From assembly GCA_021776775.1 (NCBI GenBank), contig JAJFFE010000311.1, positions 1-54,309 of the forward strand: a DNA stretch of 54,309 nt, written 5' to 3'. Of the stretch, positions 9,930 to 17,919 are shown piece after piece. A model generated the notes under the pieces. The model saw only the letters and a program-made list of their open reading frames with translations. It was not told the DNA's origin and searched no databases. Each line of letters begins with the position of its first letter. Positions within the stretch are counted from its first letter, which is position 1. This DNA is from Planctomycetota bacterium. GTDB lineage: Bacteria > Planctomycetota > UBA8108 > UBA1146 > JAJFFE01. Both the position numbers and the translations under genes were made by a program.

Positions 9930-10421
9930 TCGAACGCGCCCGGTGACAAACGCGACAGGCGCTCGAAACCTAAGTGGCAACCTGAAATCGGGCCGACTTC
10001 GCCCCCGGTTCGAGAACCTCTCGAGTCGGGGGCGCTTCGTTGACGTGATTCGGGCCCGGAGCGGTCCCGCTTGCGCGTTGCGCCTCCGCTTCCGTTCAGT
10101 TCTCAAGCTCGCCAAACAGCGCCTCTTGTTCGCTCCCGCCGGAATCATCGCTTGAGAATTGCCCCGGCCGCAGTCGCTTCTCGCTTCCCTCGGTGTTCGG
10201 GCATCTCGCCGGACGGCACGCAACTCGTCCTCACCAGCGGCACCCAAGTGCATGTCCTGACTCGTGAGGTTCCGTCCGACTACGAGGGCGACATTCCCGC
10301 GATCGCGGATTCCGCCATCGAGTGGAATCGCTCTTCTTTTGCCCGCCCCGCTTCGCTTCCTCGCTTTTCATATCGAACGCCGGAGGAGAACCGGCGAAAG
10401 CCCAGCGAAAGGGAACCATCG
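9930..10421. other. 492-bp stretch without a confident gene
   Basis: It contains a strong hairpin (10000-10034) and a short coding-like fragment around 10196-10320. The fragment reads in frame with the next gene and has a SPDGTQLVLTSG motif typical of beta-propeller blades. The rest of that upstream frame is Arg/Pro-rich, lacks domain character and precedes a good signal peptide, so it is not taken as part of the gene at 10422. The fragment may be a decayed propeller gene. Confidence 0.5.
10000..10034 (+). terminator. GC-rich hairpin downstream of the lipoprotein gene
   Basis: Outer stem CGCCCCC/GGGGGCG and an inner stem TCGAGA-ACC-TCTCGA form one long hairpin, followed by a short mixed T stretch. 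The position 70 nt after the stop codon fits transcription termination. A T-run is lacking, so it could instead be an RNA-stabilising element. Confidence 0.45.
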
Positions 10422-11219
10422 ATGAAAACTCCACAAAGCCTTGTCGTCGTCGCGCTCTCACTGGTAGCCACTTCATTCGCGTTCGGCCAGAGTCACACCA
10501 CCACCCTCTCGGCCACTTCGGGTGCGCCGGGCGACACGGTCTTCGTCGAACTACTCCTCGAGATTGGTCCAGGCGAAGGGCCAGTTCAAGGTCTCAGCTA
10601 CTCGGTGCAGAACCAAGACGGGCTGCTCGACGCGGTTGGCGTTAGCCAAGGATCCGCGTTGATCGAGAACGGGGGAGCGAGCCTCTTTACGCACGCTGCC
10701 TTCCCGGGGCCCGGAGGTGGGTTCTGTTTCAGCGCCGTCTTCTCATTCCTTGGCAGTTGGTCTCTGGGACCAGGCACGCACCACATTGCGACGCTCGAGT
10801 TCGAGATTTCGCCGACGGCTGAGCTCGGATCTTCCTCTTCGCTGAGCTTTTGCGACTGCCTCAATGACCCCCCGATCGCATCGATCGTCGTCATTGGAGG
10901 CCAAACGGTCGTCCCCGCTTTGATAAACGGCGAGGTAAACATCGAGAGCGACGTCGCCTTTCGCCGCGGCGACGCGAACGCGAGTGGCACCATCGACATC
11001 GCCGACGCGATCACGACCCTCAGCCATCTCTTCATGAGTGGGACCGCCGATTGTCAGGCCGCCATGGACGCCACCGGCGACAACAGCGTGGATATCGCGG
11101 ACGCGCTCTTCGTCCTCAGCTACGTCAACGGCTCCGGGCCCACGCCACCCGCACCGTTCGACAGCTGCGGCAGCGGCCCGACGGTACTTCCCTGCGACTC
11201 GTTCGACGGCTGCCCGTAA
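10422..11219 (+). CDS. Secreted cohesin-like protein with C-terminal dockerin-like repeats
   Basis: 265 residues. The open frame extends upstream, but the ATG at 10422 starts a clear signal peptide (1-22, ending FAFGQ) and has an AAAGGGA site upstream. Residues 25-180 show the cohesin-like pattern (SGAPGDTVFVELLL at the start, GEVNI at the end). Two dockerin-like Ca-binding repeats follow (RGDANASGTIDIADAITTL and DATGDNSVDIADALFVL), and the protein ends CDSFDGCP. The architecture parallels the gene at 7812, and the terminal Cys-x-Cys-Pro is shared with the nuclease-like protein at 43.5-45.3 kb. It is probably an extracellular structural or scaffolding protein; binding partners are unknown. 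Confidence 0.83.
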   Translation: MKTPQSLVVVALSLVATSFAFGQSHTTTLSATSGAPGDTVFVELLLEIGPGEGPVQGLSYSVQNQDGLLDAVGVSQGSALIENGGASLFTHAAFPGPGGGFCFSAVFSFLGSWSLGPGTHHIATLEFEISPTAELGSSSSLSFCDCLNDPPIASIVVIGGQTVVPALINGEVNIESDVAFRRGDANASGTIDIADAITTLSHLFMSGTADCQAAMDATGDNSVDIADALFVLSYVNGSGPTPPAPFDSCGSGPTVLPCDSFDGCP

Positions 11220-11515
11220 CGATCGACCGGGAGATTCGCGAGTCTGGAGACTCTTATGCCCACGAGAACCGGATCGGTCTTTGGCCGCTCCGGTTTATCT
11301 GTGCGTAACGCGCAGTCTGAATTGTCGACCGCCTCGGGCTAAAACCCACTCCGCATCGTTGGCGATGCATCGAGTGGGTCAACGAGGAACGTGCGGTGTT
11401 GCGCAAAGCCATTACCCCAACAGTCGAGACTTCTCGCTTACACCGTGGTTAGAACCCACCGAGTTTGTCGACCCGATCACCATTCACTCAACACGAACCC
11501 TGAGGAGCATTTCCG
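11220..11515. other. Intergenic region with a strong hairpin
   Basis: Non-coding by appearance. The main structure is at 11344-11379: ACCCACTC pairs with GAGTGGGT, enclosing GCATCG-TTGG-CGATGC. No T-run follows, so a structured leader RNA, processing site or small RNA is as likely as a terminator. Confidence 0.5.
11344..11379 (+). other. Two-tier perfect inverted repeat (hairpin)
   Basis: The outer 8-bp stem (11344-11351 with 11372-11379) and the inner 6-bp stem (11353-11358 with 11363-11368) enclose a TTGG loop. The hairpin is 125 nt after one stop codon and 136 nt before the next start. Its role is not known. Confidence 0.55.
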
Positions 11516-11752
11516 ATGACAAACCCGAACGAAAGCGTAGCGGTCTCGTCGGCGACCATGTTCGTCGGCGCCGCTATTCTCATCGCCGGAGTCTTCGTCT
11601 CCGAGGACCTGAACGACGATGCCATCGCCATCATGTTCTCGTTCCCCATCATGTTGGTATCGCTCGCCCAATGGCTGCGCGCCGTGCTGTCGCTGCGACG
11701 ATCGGCTCGCGCTGAATCAAGATCGGGCAACACGGTTCAGGCCGTCGCGTAG
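11516..11752 (+). CDS. Small two-TM membrane protein
   Basis: 78 residues with two predicted membrane helices (about 13-30 and 38-60) joined by an acidic turn (SEDLNDDA) and a basic C-terminal tail (LRRSARAESR). A GAGGAG site lies seven bases before the ATG. The pattern suggests a hairpin membrane protein with both ends cytoplasmic. No family recognised. Confidence 0.68.
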   Translation: MTNPNESVAVSSATMFVGAAILIAGVFVSEDLNDDAIAIMFSFPIMLVSLAQWLRAVLSLRRSARAESRSGNTVQAVA

Positions 11753-11955
11753 GAACAGCGTGATCCGTGTTGGATCAGTCGGTGACGGATATCGCTCAAG
11801 CAGCGTCGATGCGCCATTGAACTTCTGGTTCACTGGCGCGGTTCGCTTTAGACGCGATTCTGTGAAACGGATCGGTGAGCGCCCTCAACTGGTCTCTCGA
11901 CCTACCAAGCGGTCGATCAAAGTCGTAACTTAGCTCAGAACCTGAGGAGCACACT

Positions 11956-12825
11956 ATGTTGCCACCCGCTATGTCGGAAGAACTTCGCTCCTTGGTATCC
12001 GAGCAAGAGCCGCCTCGTCGCATCCCGAGACGGGTCCTCCGACGCCTCGTTCCCAAGGACTTGATCGAGATCGTGTTCGTTCCAGTGGGACCAGCCGCAC
12101 TCTTATTGAGTGTGGTCATGTGGTGGCACTTTGACTATCCAGGACTTCGCTTCGAGGGCGGTGAAGTGCAGCGCGTCCCTGGAACGATCACAAAGATCGA
12201 GAGTCGAAGCGGGGAGGGCCCCACGGTCTACGTTCTGAGTTACGAACTCGACAGCCCCACCAAAGACAGCGGACCTTCCAGACACAACGGTCCGACTTCG
12301 GGCGTCACCTACTTTCAGGATCAGGCGTACCACGCCGCCTTCAAGCCGCGACCCAAGGTCGGGGATACCGTGGAGATCGAGATCTCTATCGAGGAACCAA
12401 CTCTTCAACGAATCCGTGGCGGCAGCTTGTCCCCGTTTGACGGCGCGTGGATCTTCCTTCTCGTGAGCTTCTTCTTCGCAACGATCTCTGCATTACTCTT
12501 CACCGTCATGACGCGAAAACGGTGGCGTTGGTCTCGACTCTTACGGCACGGGCAACGAGCCACCGGACGTGCTACCTCGGTCAACGTGAGCATGACCGTT
12601 CATGGAGCGAAGGCGCGGCACGCGGTTCAGGTCGAGTATGAAGTCGATGGACAATCTCACACGCTTACCGCGTGGATCCGCGTCGATCGCGCTCGAGAGA
12701 TCCACGAGTCACTCGAAAGTGATCACCCCGCGACAACCGAAGTTCTCTACGACCCCCGCCGCCCAAGGCGATCCTGGGCCTACCTATGGCGATGGAGTGA
12801 GGACCGCTGGTCGATCGAAGTGTGA
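11956..12825 (+). CDS. DUF3592-like membrane protein
   Basis: 289 residues. TM1 at about 36-57, then an extracytoplasmic beta domain (about 60-155: VPGTITKIESRSGEG, YVLSYEL, VGDTVEIEIS), TM2 at about 163-185, and a second related beta domain (about 195-280: QRATGRATSVNV, VQVEYEVDGQSH, VLYDPRRPRRSW). A G-x-V/I-x-S motif, a Y-x-V-D-G strand and a YDP-x-P end are the marks of DUF3592-type domains, which appear twice here. GAGGAG precedes the ATG by six bases. Function unknown; the two domains seem to lie on opposite sides of the membrane. Confidence 0.75.
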   Translation: MLPPAMSEELRSLVSEQEPPRRIPRRVLRRLVPKDLIEIVFVPVGPAALLLSVVMWWHFDYPGLRFEGGEVQRVPGTITKIESRSGEGPTVYVLSYELDSPTKDSGPSRHNGPTSGVTYFQDQAYHAAFKPRPKVGDTVEIEISIEEPTLQRIRGGSLSPFDGAWIFLLVSFFFATISALLFTVMTRKRWRWSRLLRHGQRATGRATSVNVSMTVHGAKARHAVQVEYEVDGQSHTLTAWIRVDRAREIHESLESDHPATTEVLYDPRRPRRSWAYLWRWSEDRWSIEV

Positions 12826-13116
12826 ACCCTTTGCATGCGCTCGACCAATCGGCGGGGCCGCCTGTTTAGCGCCGCGTTCTCCTGGCGCAAGATGCGACGC
12901 TGTCGAAACAACGCCCCTAGCCCGGGCTTAGATAGGTTGGAGTTCAAGCGCACGGCAGACACCACGAGCTGCCGTCGCCTCCGGGAAAGGGACGCGGGAG
13001 CGACGGGGTCGGGGTCGCACGGATGAAGCGGCTGATGGACGCGTTACCGTTTTGTTACTCAAGCTCTCGTCCGCAGCGGATAGCGTACAACCTCCAAAAA
13101 GAGAGAGGAACTCAGG
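12826..13116. other. Intergenic leader of the candidate selenoprotein gene
   Basis: 291 bp without a recognisable gene. A GAGAGGAA ribosome binding site lies just before the ATG at 13117. The sequence becomes less GC-rich at 13049-13064 and 13083-13110, a plausible promoter/leader zone, but no confident -35/-10 pair was identified. Confidence 0.4.
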
Positions 13117-13902
13117 ATGAACCGTTGGATGTTGGGCAGCACCGCTGCCGCCCTGCTACTCGCGCTGTTGGCGCCGTGGCAATCAGCTGAGGCTGAAGAC
13201 AAAGAGGCGCCGGCGCCGTACGTTCTACGCTTCGCGAAGGAAGACGCGGTCAAACCGACCGCACTTCGAAACGCCTTGATGAAGGTAAGCGGAGTTGCAG
13301 GCGCCGAAGTCGACGCCGAGCAAAAGTGGGTGAAGGTCACGGCGCAGAAGGATCAGCTTGTTCCCCGGCGACACTTGGTCGCCGCCGCGGAGAAGCTCGA
13401 TCTCAATGTAACCGCGTATGAAGTACCGCAGTGGGCTCAGCAAGTTGTGTACGACGTCGAGACCATCGGCGGTGGCTGAGGAACTCCCAAGCTCGCCCGT
13501 GAGGCGGCACAGAAGATCCCGGGGATCGATCGCTGGAGAATCAGCGGCGCCCACATCATCTTCACCATGAAGAACGGCAAGTACTTCGATGAGGCAGCGG
13601 TGGTGAAGGCACTGACCGCGAAGAAGCTGCGCCTTCACACCTTCAATCGAAGGAATCTCACTCGCTCCGCCGGGGCATGGGCCATCGATGTCACGGGACT
13701 CGGCTGAGTGAGCAAAGCCAAAGAGGTCCGTGAGACCTTGCAAAACCTGGAAGACATCGTCGATGCCCACGTCGACGGCAAACAAATCGTGCTACAGATG
13801 GCATCGCCGGGCACGGTCGACAACACCAAGCTCTTGAGCTTACTCAAGGCGCAGAAGGTCGAGATCGTGAAGATCCAGCGCGACGACGCGCTGCGCTTCT
13901 AG
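13117..13902 (+). CDS. Exported three-domain HMA-like protein with two in-frame TGA codons (candidate selenoprotein)
   Basis: Read through TGA at 13477 and 13705, the frame gives 261 residues: a signal peptide (1-26, ending SAEA) and three related ferredoxin-like domains (about 33-110, 112-190, 191-261). The TGAs are codons 121 and 197. They fall at the same place in domains 2 and 3, after YDVETIGGG and IDVTGLG, where heavy-metal-associated (HMA) domains carry the first Cys of their metal site. Sequence resumes with the HMA helix (KLAREAAQKIPG; KEVRETLQNLED). There is no frameshift and no Cys anywhere, so two selenocysteines would be the only thiol-type residues. Each TGA is followed at 18-21 nt by a hairpin with loop CGTGA. 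A strong terminator follows the last stop. A role in metal or redox handling is inferred. A pseudogene with two matched nonsense changes is the alternative. Confidence 0.78.
13477..13507 (+). promoter_or_regulatory. Putative Sec codon 1 and SECIS hairpin
   Basis: In-frame TGA at 13477-13479, then 13 spacer bases and a hairpin TCGCC-CGTGA-GGCGG (13493-13507; last pair is G-U). The apical loop begins 18 nt after the TGA and has G as its second base, matching the spacing and early-loop G expected of bacterial SECIS elements. The stem is short, so the call rests on its similarity to the second copy. Confidence 0.62.
13705..13739 (+). promoter_or_regulatory. Putative Sec codon 2 and SECIS hairpin
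   Basis: In-frame TGA at 13705-13707, then a hairpin GAGGTC-CGTGA-GACCTT (13723-13739, six pairs counting one G-U). The loop begins 21 nt after the TGA. The loop is identical to that after the first TGA while the stem bases differ and still pair, as expected for a conserved RNA structure. The shared loop also encodes Arg-Glu in both domains, so protein homology contributes. Confidence 0.65.
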
Positions 13903-13995
13903 CGACCAAAAGAAGCGGCCGATGAGAAACATGTAGCGTTCTCTTGTGAGTGGGTGCGTAACGATCAAACCCGGTCCGACGCAGACCCAGGGCAT

Positions 13996-14038
13996 TCGCA
14001 GTCGAGTAAGGAAACTCCTTGCCCGACTGCGATTTTTT
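13996..14038 (+). terminator. Rho-independent terminator of the candidate selenoprotein gene
   Basis: Outer stem TCGCAGTCG/CGACTGCGA (13996-14004 with 14024-14032), inner stem AAGGA-AAC-TCCTT, then six T. It lies 93 nt after the stop at 13902, with no competing terminator after the first or second TGA. This supports one transcription unit through all three domains. Confidence 0.85.
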
Positions 14039-14153
14039 GTTACCCCTCCACTCAACGCTCAAAAGACCGCGTCGCTTCAGTGATCGGGACCAAGTGGGCT
14101 GTTTCCTAACGGACGGCAGCTGCGTTCACTTAGTAGCACAGCTGAACCGACGC

Positions 14154-17100
14154 TCAGTTCTCGACGCCACTCCTGATCCAAACTTCTCCGTTACGCCCTC
14201 CCGTAAGCACGCGTCGGCCGTCACTAGAGAAGGCTGTCACGGTCGCGTTGGAAGGATCGGTCAACGTGAGAACCGGAGTCAAACTATCAGTGGTCCATAT
14301 TGTCGACTTTGGAGAGAAGTCCGAGGTCAACAGACGAGAACCGTTTGCCGCGAAGGAGACACCGGTTACATACCGTGCGTGCCCCTGTCGCTCGTCGAGG
14401 AGCTGCGCTTCTTGGTTCCACAAACGAAGCTGACCCATTCTTGCACCGGCGCAGATCCGTGAACCATCATGGGAGATGGCGACAAGGTCGGCTGGTTGAG
14501 TCTCCGCTCGACCCAATAGTGCCTGAGTCGGCCAGTGCCACGTTTGCAGAATGTCATCTCTATCCAGAGTGACCAAAGTACTGCCGTCGGCGGACAGATC
14601 GAAGGTCGCACACTTGATGTCCTTCAGTCCATTGACCGGCTCGTTCCGGCCGTTCTCGATGTCCCAAGTAACGAGCGCGCCATCTGGCCCAAGACTGAGG
14701 AATCGTCGCGTAAGCGGATCCCAGTCAACCCGTTGCGCGTCGAACTCGATTGGACCGACGGAGCGAATCGCCTCGCCCTCAAGAGTCCAAGTGCGCAGAA
14801 CACGATCAACTCCTAGACTCAACAGAACCGACGATGTCCCATCGAAGGCGAGGCTCCGAACTTGACCGCGGTGTGCCGCGTATATCGGTGCAGAAGGTTC
14901 GTGCGTCTCCAGATTCCAGATCCCGATCGCTCCCGAGTGGTCTCCGGCCGCGGCAAATCGTCCATCCGCAGTCGACGCTAACTGCTTGACGACGCTGGGG
15001 AAGTCCCCGAGTTGAGCGAGCCCGCCTTGACGGCGGGTGTCCCACACCTTGATCGTTCCGTCCGAACTCGCGCTCGCAAGCGTCACACCGTCGGGCAGGA
15101 AACGCGGAGAGAGCCAGCCCTTCGTGTGACCGCGGAACGAACGTTCGGGATACCCGTCCGCCAGTCGGCGGATCTCGAGGCTCAGCGGGGTTGCGATGGC
15201 CAGTCGCCGCTCGTCACGAGAAAGAGCAAGTCCCGAAACTCCGTCGGAGAGCCGCTCATAATGCCTGAGGCTTCGCGTGTCGACCGTCCACATCTTCACA
15301 TACCCATCCTCCGAGCCAGAAAACAACACGGCACCGTCTCGGGCGAACTCGAGTCCAGAAACCCAACCTCCATGCGCGGGGATGGCGGGTAAGCCTTCCC
15401 CGCGATCGGTCGCTGACAGCTCAATGTCGGGCGGGACTGGGTCACCATCGAGCGTCCAGAACCGAATCGTGAAGCAAGCGACGTCCCGGCCGCTGAGATC
15501 GACTCGGGCAATTCCGGCCGTCGCGATGAGGTTGCGCGTCTCGCAAATAGCAATCGCCGACAGTCGGTCCATATGAGCCGGAACGTCGCGCAATAGCTCG
15601 CCGCTATCGGGGTTCCAGATGCGAAGATGCCCATCGTAACAACCTGAAAAGAGCTTTCTCCCCGTCGAAGAAAACGCGACCGGGTACACTTTTCGAGGAT
15701 GCGGCAGCGACCGAACATGATCGTATGTCTTAGCGTCCCAAAGAGTGACGTTCCCATCCTCGCCGGCGATCGCGAGCCACTTGTCATTGTTCGAGAGGGC
15801 CAACCCGCGGACGCCCCGGTTCCCGGTGGATAGATCCCTGATGACTTGGCCGCTTCGAATCGAGATCACCGAAACGACTCCATCACCTGCCCCGGCAATC
15901 AACCGCTCACCGTCGGTCGAGGTAGCGACGGTAGTAAACAGCCGACCGTCACTGCGATGAGTCCAAATGGAATCATCGGATCGCGCCTTCAAGTAGGTCC
16001 ACTCCCAATCTCGGAGAGCAAGACTCGCGCGCTCGAGGGAGGTCTCCAGGGCGAGCCCGTCGAAAGCCTCGTACACCCGCTGGGACAGTGCGATCTGCCC
16101 CAAGTACAGATTGACCTCGGCTTCGATTCGCGAAGATTCGGATCGCCGATACAACGTGCCAAGAGCAGCGATCGACGAAATCGCAAGGATCAGAAAGAAG
16201 GCAGCGACTACGGCGGTAGCTCGATATCTCCTCAACGTCTTGCGAATGGCAACGAGCGCGAACTGGCGCCGGCCCTCGATAGGCTCGCCAGCGAGATATC
16301 GCTCGAGATCTCGACTCAAATCGGTGACGGTCGCGTAGCGTCGATTGGGATCGGTCGCGAGCGCCTGGTCGACGATGGAGGCCAGATCTCCACTGAGACT
16401 GGGGCCCCACCGAGCGAGTGGGATTCGATGATCGTCGCGAATAATCTTGGGTAGCTCGAACGCGTTCGCGTCTCCCAGGTCGTACGGATACTCACCCGAT
16501 AGAATCTCGTATAACACAACTCCCAAGGCGTACACGTCAGCTTGCACATCGGGAATTGCGCTGCCGCTATCGAAGAGCTCGGGAGCCATGTAGCGAAGAG
16601 TACCCAGAAGTCCTTGGCCAGAAGTATGAAGCTGCGTGGCGAGGTCAGTGTCGAATGCCCTAGCGATCCCGAAGTCGATCACCCGGGGCCGCCCCTGGCC
16701 ATCCACTAGAATGTTGTTCGGCTTCAAGTCGCGATGGAGCACACCTTTTTGATGAGCGTACGCGACAGCGCTGCATACACTCCGAAACAGTTCGATTCGA
16801 TCCTCCACAGGCAAGTTGGACCGGCTGCAAAACTCAGTGATGGTGCTCGCGTCATTGATGAGCTCGAGTGACAGATACGCCAGGCCGCTGGCATCATCCT
16901 CGTCGGCCTCGTAAACACGAGCAATGTTGGGGTGATCGAGATGAGCTAGGAACGCGGCTTCGCGCCGAAATCGGACCAGAGCTTCGGAAGTTCCCAGGAA
17001 CGGGTGAAGTATCTTTAGCGCAACGATTCGCCGAGGGTTCTGCTGCTCAGCTTCATAGACCGTGCCCATTCCGCCGTGAGCGGTGACGCTCTGGACCAGG

Positions 17101-17327
17101 TAACGCCCGACTCGCGCTCCGAGAACAAGCTGAGGAACAGGGTACGGGGGCGAAGCCAGCACGGGGAGTTCGCTCTCCGGATACCGCTGGTCCGCCTGGA
17201 GAAGCCGTTGCACCTCATGACGCGTCTCGTCGTCGTATCGGTCCAACACAACAACGCGATCTCGAACCGGTAGCTCGACGACCTCGAGAAACAGTTCCTT
17301 GGCGCTAAGTGGTGGTTGCGCAACCAC
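14154..17327 (-). CDS. Membrane Ser/Thr protein kinase with WD40 repeat sensor
   Basis: 1057 residues from a GTG at 17327, chosen because AAGGAG lies six bases upstream; the longer frame would run back over the sigma gene. A short N-terminal region (1-65) precedes a PknB-type kinase domain (about 68-345) with a Gly loop HGGMG, VALK lysine, HRDLKPNN catalytic loop (about 196-204), DFG (about 217) and APE. All catalytic residues are present. A TM helix (about 366-390) is followed by an extracytoplasmic WD40 propeller region (about 455-1057; repeated SxDGxxL and IWNxxSGEL/VWDTR motifs). It follows a PF07638-type ECF sigma gene, a linkage typical of Planctomycetota, so it may sense an envelope signal and phosphorylate that sigma factor. 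The pairing is inferred. Confidence 0.92.
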   Translation of the reverse strand: MVAQPPLSAKELFLEVVELPVRDRVVVLDRYDDETRHEVQRLLQADQRYPESELPVLASPPYPVPQLVLGARVGRYLVQSVTAHGGMGTVYEAEQQNPRRIVALKILHPFLGTSEALVRFRREAAFLAHLDHPNIARVYEADEDDASGLAYLSLELINDASTITEFCSRSNLPVEDRIELFRSVCSAVAYAHQKGVLHRDLKPNNILVDGQGRPRVIDFGIARAFDTDLATQLHTSGQGLLGTLRYMAPELFDSGSAIPDVQADVYALGVVLYEILSGEYPYDLGDANAFELPKIIRDDHRIPLARWGPSLSGDLASIVDQALATDPNRRYATVTDLSRDLERYLAGEPIEGRRQFALVAIRKTLRRYRATAVVAAFFLILAISSIAALGTLYRRSESSRIEAEVNLYLGQIALSQRVYEAFDGLALETSLERASLALRDWEWTYLKARSDDSIWTHRSDGRLFTTVATSTDGERLIAGAGDGVVSVISIRSGQVIRDLSTGNRGVRGLALSNNDKWLAIAGEDGNVTLWDAKTYDHVRSLPHPRKVYPVAFSSTGRKLFSGCYDGHLRIWNPDSGELLRDVPAHMDRLSAIAICETRNLIATAGIARVDLSGRDVACFTIRFWTLDGDPVPPDIELSATDRGEGLPAIPAHGGWVSGLEFARDGAVLFSGSEDGYVKMWTVDTRSLRHYERLSDGVSGLALSRDERRLAIATPLSLEIRRLADGYPERSFRGHTKGWLSPRFLPDGVTLASASSDGTIKVWDTRRQGGLAQLGDFPSVVKQLASTADGRFAAAGDHSGAIGIWNLETHEPSAPIYAAHRGQVRSLAFDGTSSVLLSLGVDRVLRTWTLEGEAIRSVGPIEFDAQRVDWDPLTRRFLSLGPDGALVTWDIENGRNEPVNGLKDIKCATFDLSADGSTLVTLDRDDILQTWHWPTQALLGRAETQPADLVAISHDGSRICAGARMGQLRLWNQEAQLLDERQGHARYVTGVSFAANGSRLLTSDFSPKSTIWTTDSLTPVLTLTDPSNATVTAFSSDGRRVLTGGRNGEVWIRSGVEN

Positions 17328-17379
17328 AGTGAACTCCTTGCGTCGAGAAGAGTCGCACAAGGAATCGTAGCATGGGAAC

Positions 17380-17919
17380 TCAATGTTCGGAATTCGATGA
17401 TTCGGTGAGCCTAGAGATGAGCCACGCTCGGGCGTAACGCCACTCACGCTCCACGGTGGACGACGAGACGTTCAACGCAGCAGCGGTCTCCTCCAACGTA
17501 AGCCCACCGAAGACTCTCAACTCGACCACTAATGCCGTTCGTGCGTCGTCCGCACCCAATCGGGATAGCAAGTCATTGAGTTCCAGAACGTCGAGCTGAG
17601 TCCAACGCTCACCGACGACCCGAGAGTCGAGCGTCGTTCGATCCCCCGGAGCTTGCCGCTTCTGAGAGTTCCGGGCGCGGGCGTGATCGACGAGAACTCT
17701 TCGCATCATCTGCGCTGCGATCGCACGAAACTGCTCGACGGACTGCCATTGAATGCGAGTCTGCTCGGACAAGCGTACGTAAGCTTCGTGAACCAGCGCA
17801 GATGGTTGAAGCGTGTGGTCTTGGCGCTCGCTTCGCATGAGAACCGCCGCAGCCTCCTGAAGCGCGACGTACGCATCGTCGAAGAAATGGTCGAGATCTT
17901 CGCGACCGGGAGACTTCAT
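17380..17919 (-). CDS. ECF-type RNA polymerase sigma factor (PF07638/TIGR02999-like)
   Basis: 179 residues from the ATG at 17919 (MKSPGREDL). A longer frame exists upstream, but its extra 64 residues have no domain character. Region 2 spans about 15-85 (QPSALVHEAYVRL and FRAIAAQMMRRVLVDHARAR, diagnostic of the TIGR02999 group) and region 4 about 120-172 (VVELRVFGGLTLEETAAALNVSSSTVEREW, a helix-turn-helix). It lies 52 bp upstream of the kinase gene on the same strand, so the two probably form an operon. No anti-sigma gene is adjacent; kinase-dependent control is common in this group. It is divergent from the giant RHS gene, which may be its target. Confidence 0.9.
   Translation of the reverse strand: MKSPGREDLDHFFDDAYVALQEAAAVLMRSERQDHTLQPSALVHEAYVRLSEQTRIQWQSVEQFRAIAAQMMRRVLVDHARARNSQKRQAPGDRTTLDSRVVGERWTQLDVLELNDLLSRLGADDARTALVVELRVFGGLTLEETAAALNVSSSTVEREWRYARAWLISRLTESSNSEH

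Noticed and set aside
9995..10040. tRNA-like T-arm (GGTTCGAGAACC)
   Set aside because: Explained by a larger perfect hairpin; no acceptor or anticodon stem around it.
13117..13479. Reading the HMA-like locus as a 120-residue gene plus a separate 64-residue gene
   Set aside because: The middle domain (13480-13704) is homologous and in frame but has no start near its beginning. The two TGAs are at equivalent sites and one terminator follows all three domains.
13117..13902. Pseudogene with two nonsense mutations
   Set aside because: Two independent TGAs at the same domain position without any frameshift, each with a paired hairpin, are unlikely decay; kept as the main alternative.
17328..17447. 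40-residue N-terminal extension of the kinase
   Set aside because: It would overlap the sigma gene; the GTG at 17327 has AAGGAG at good spacing.
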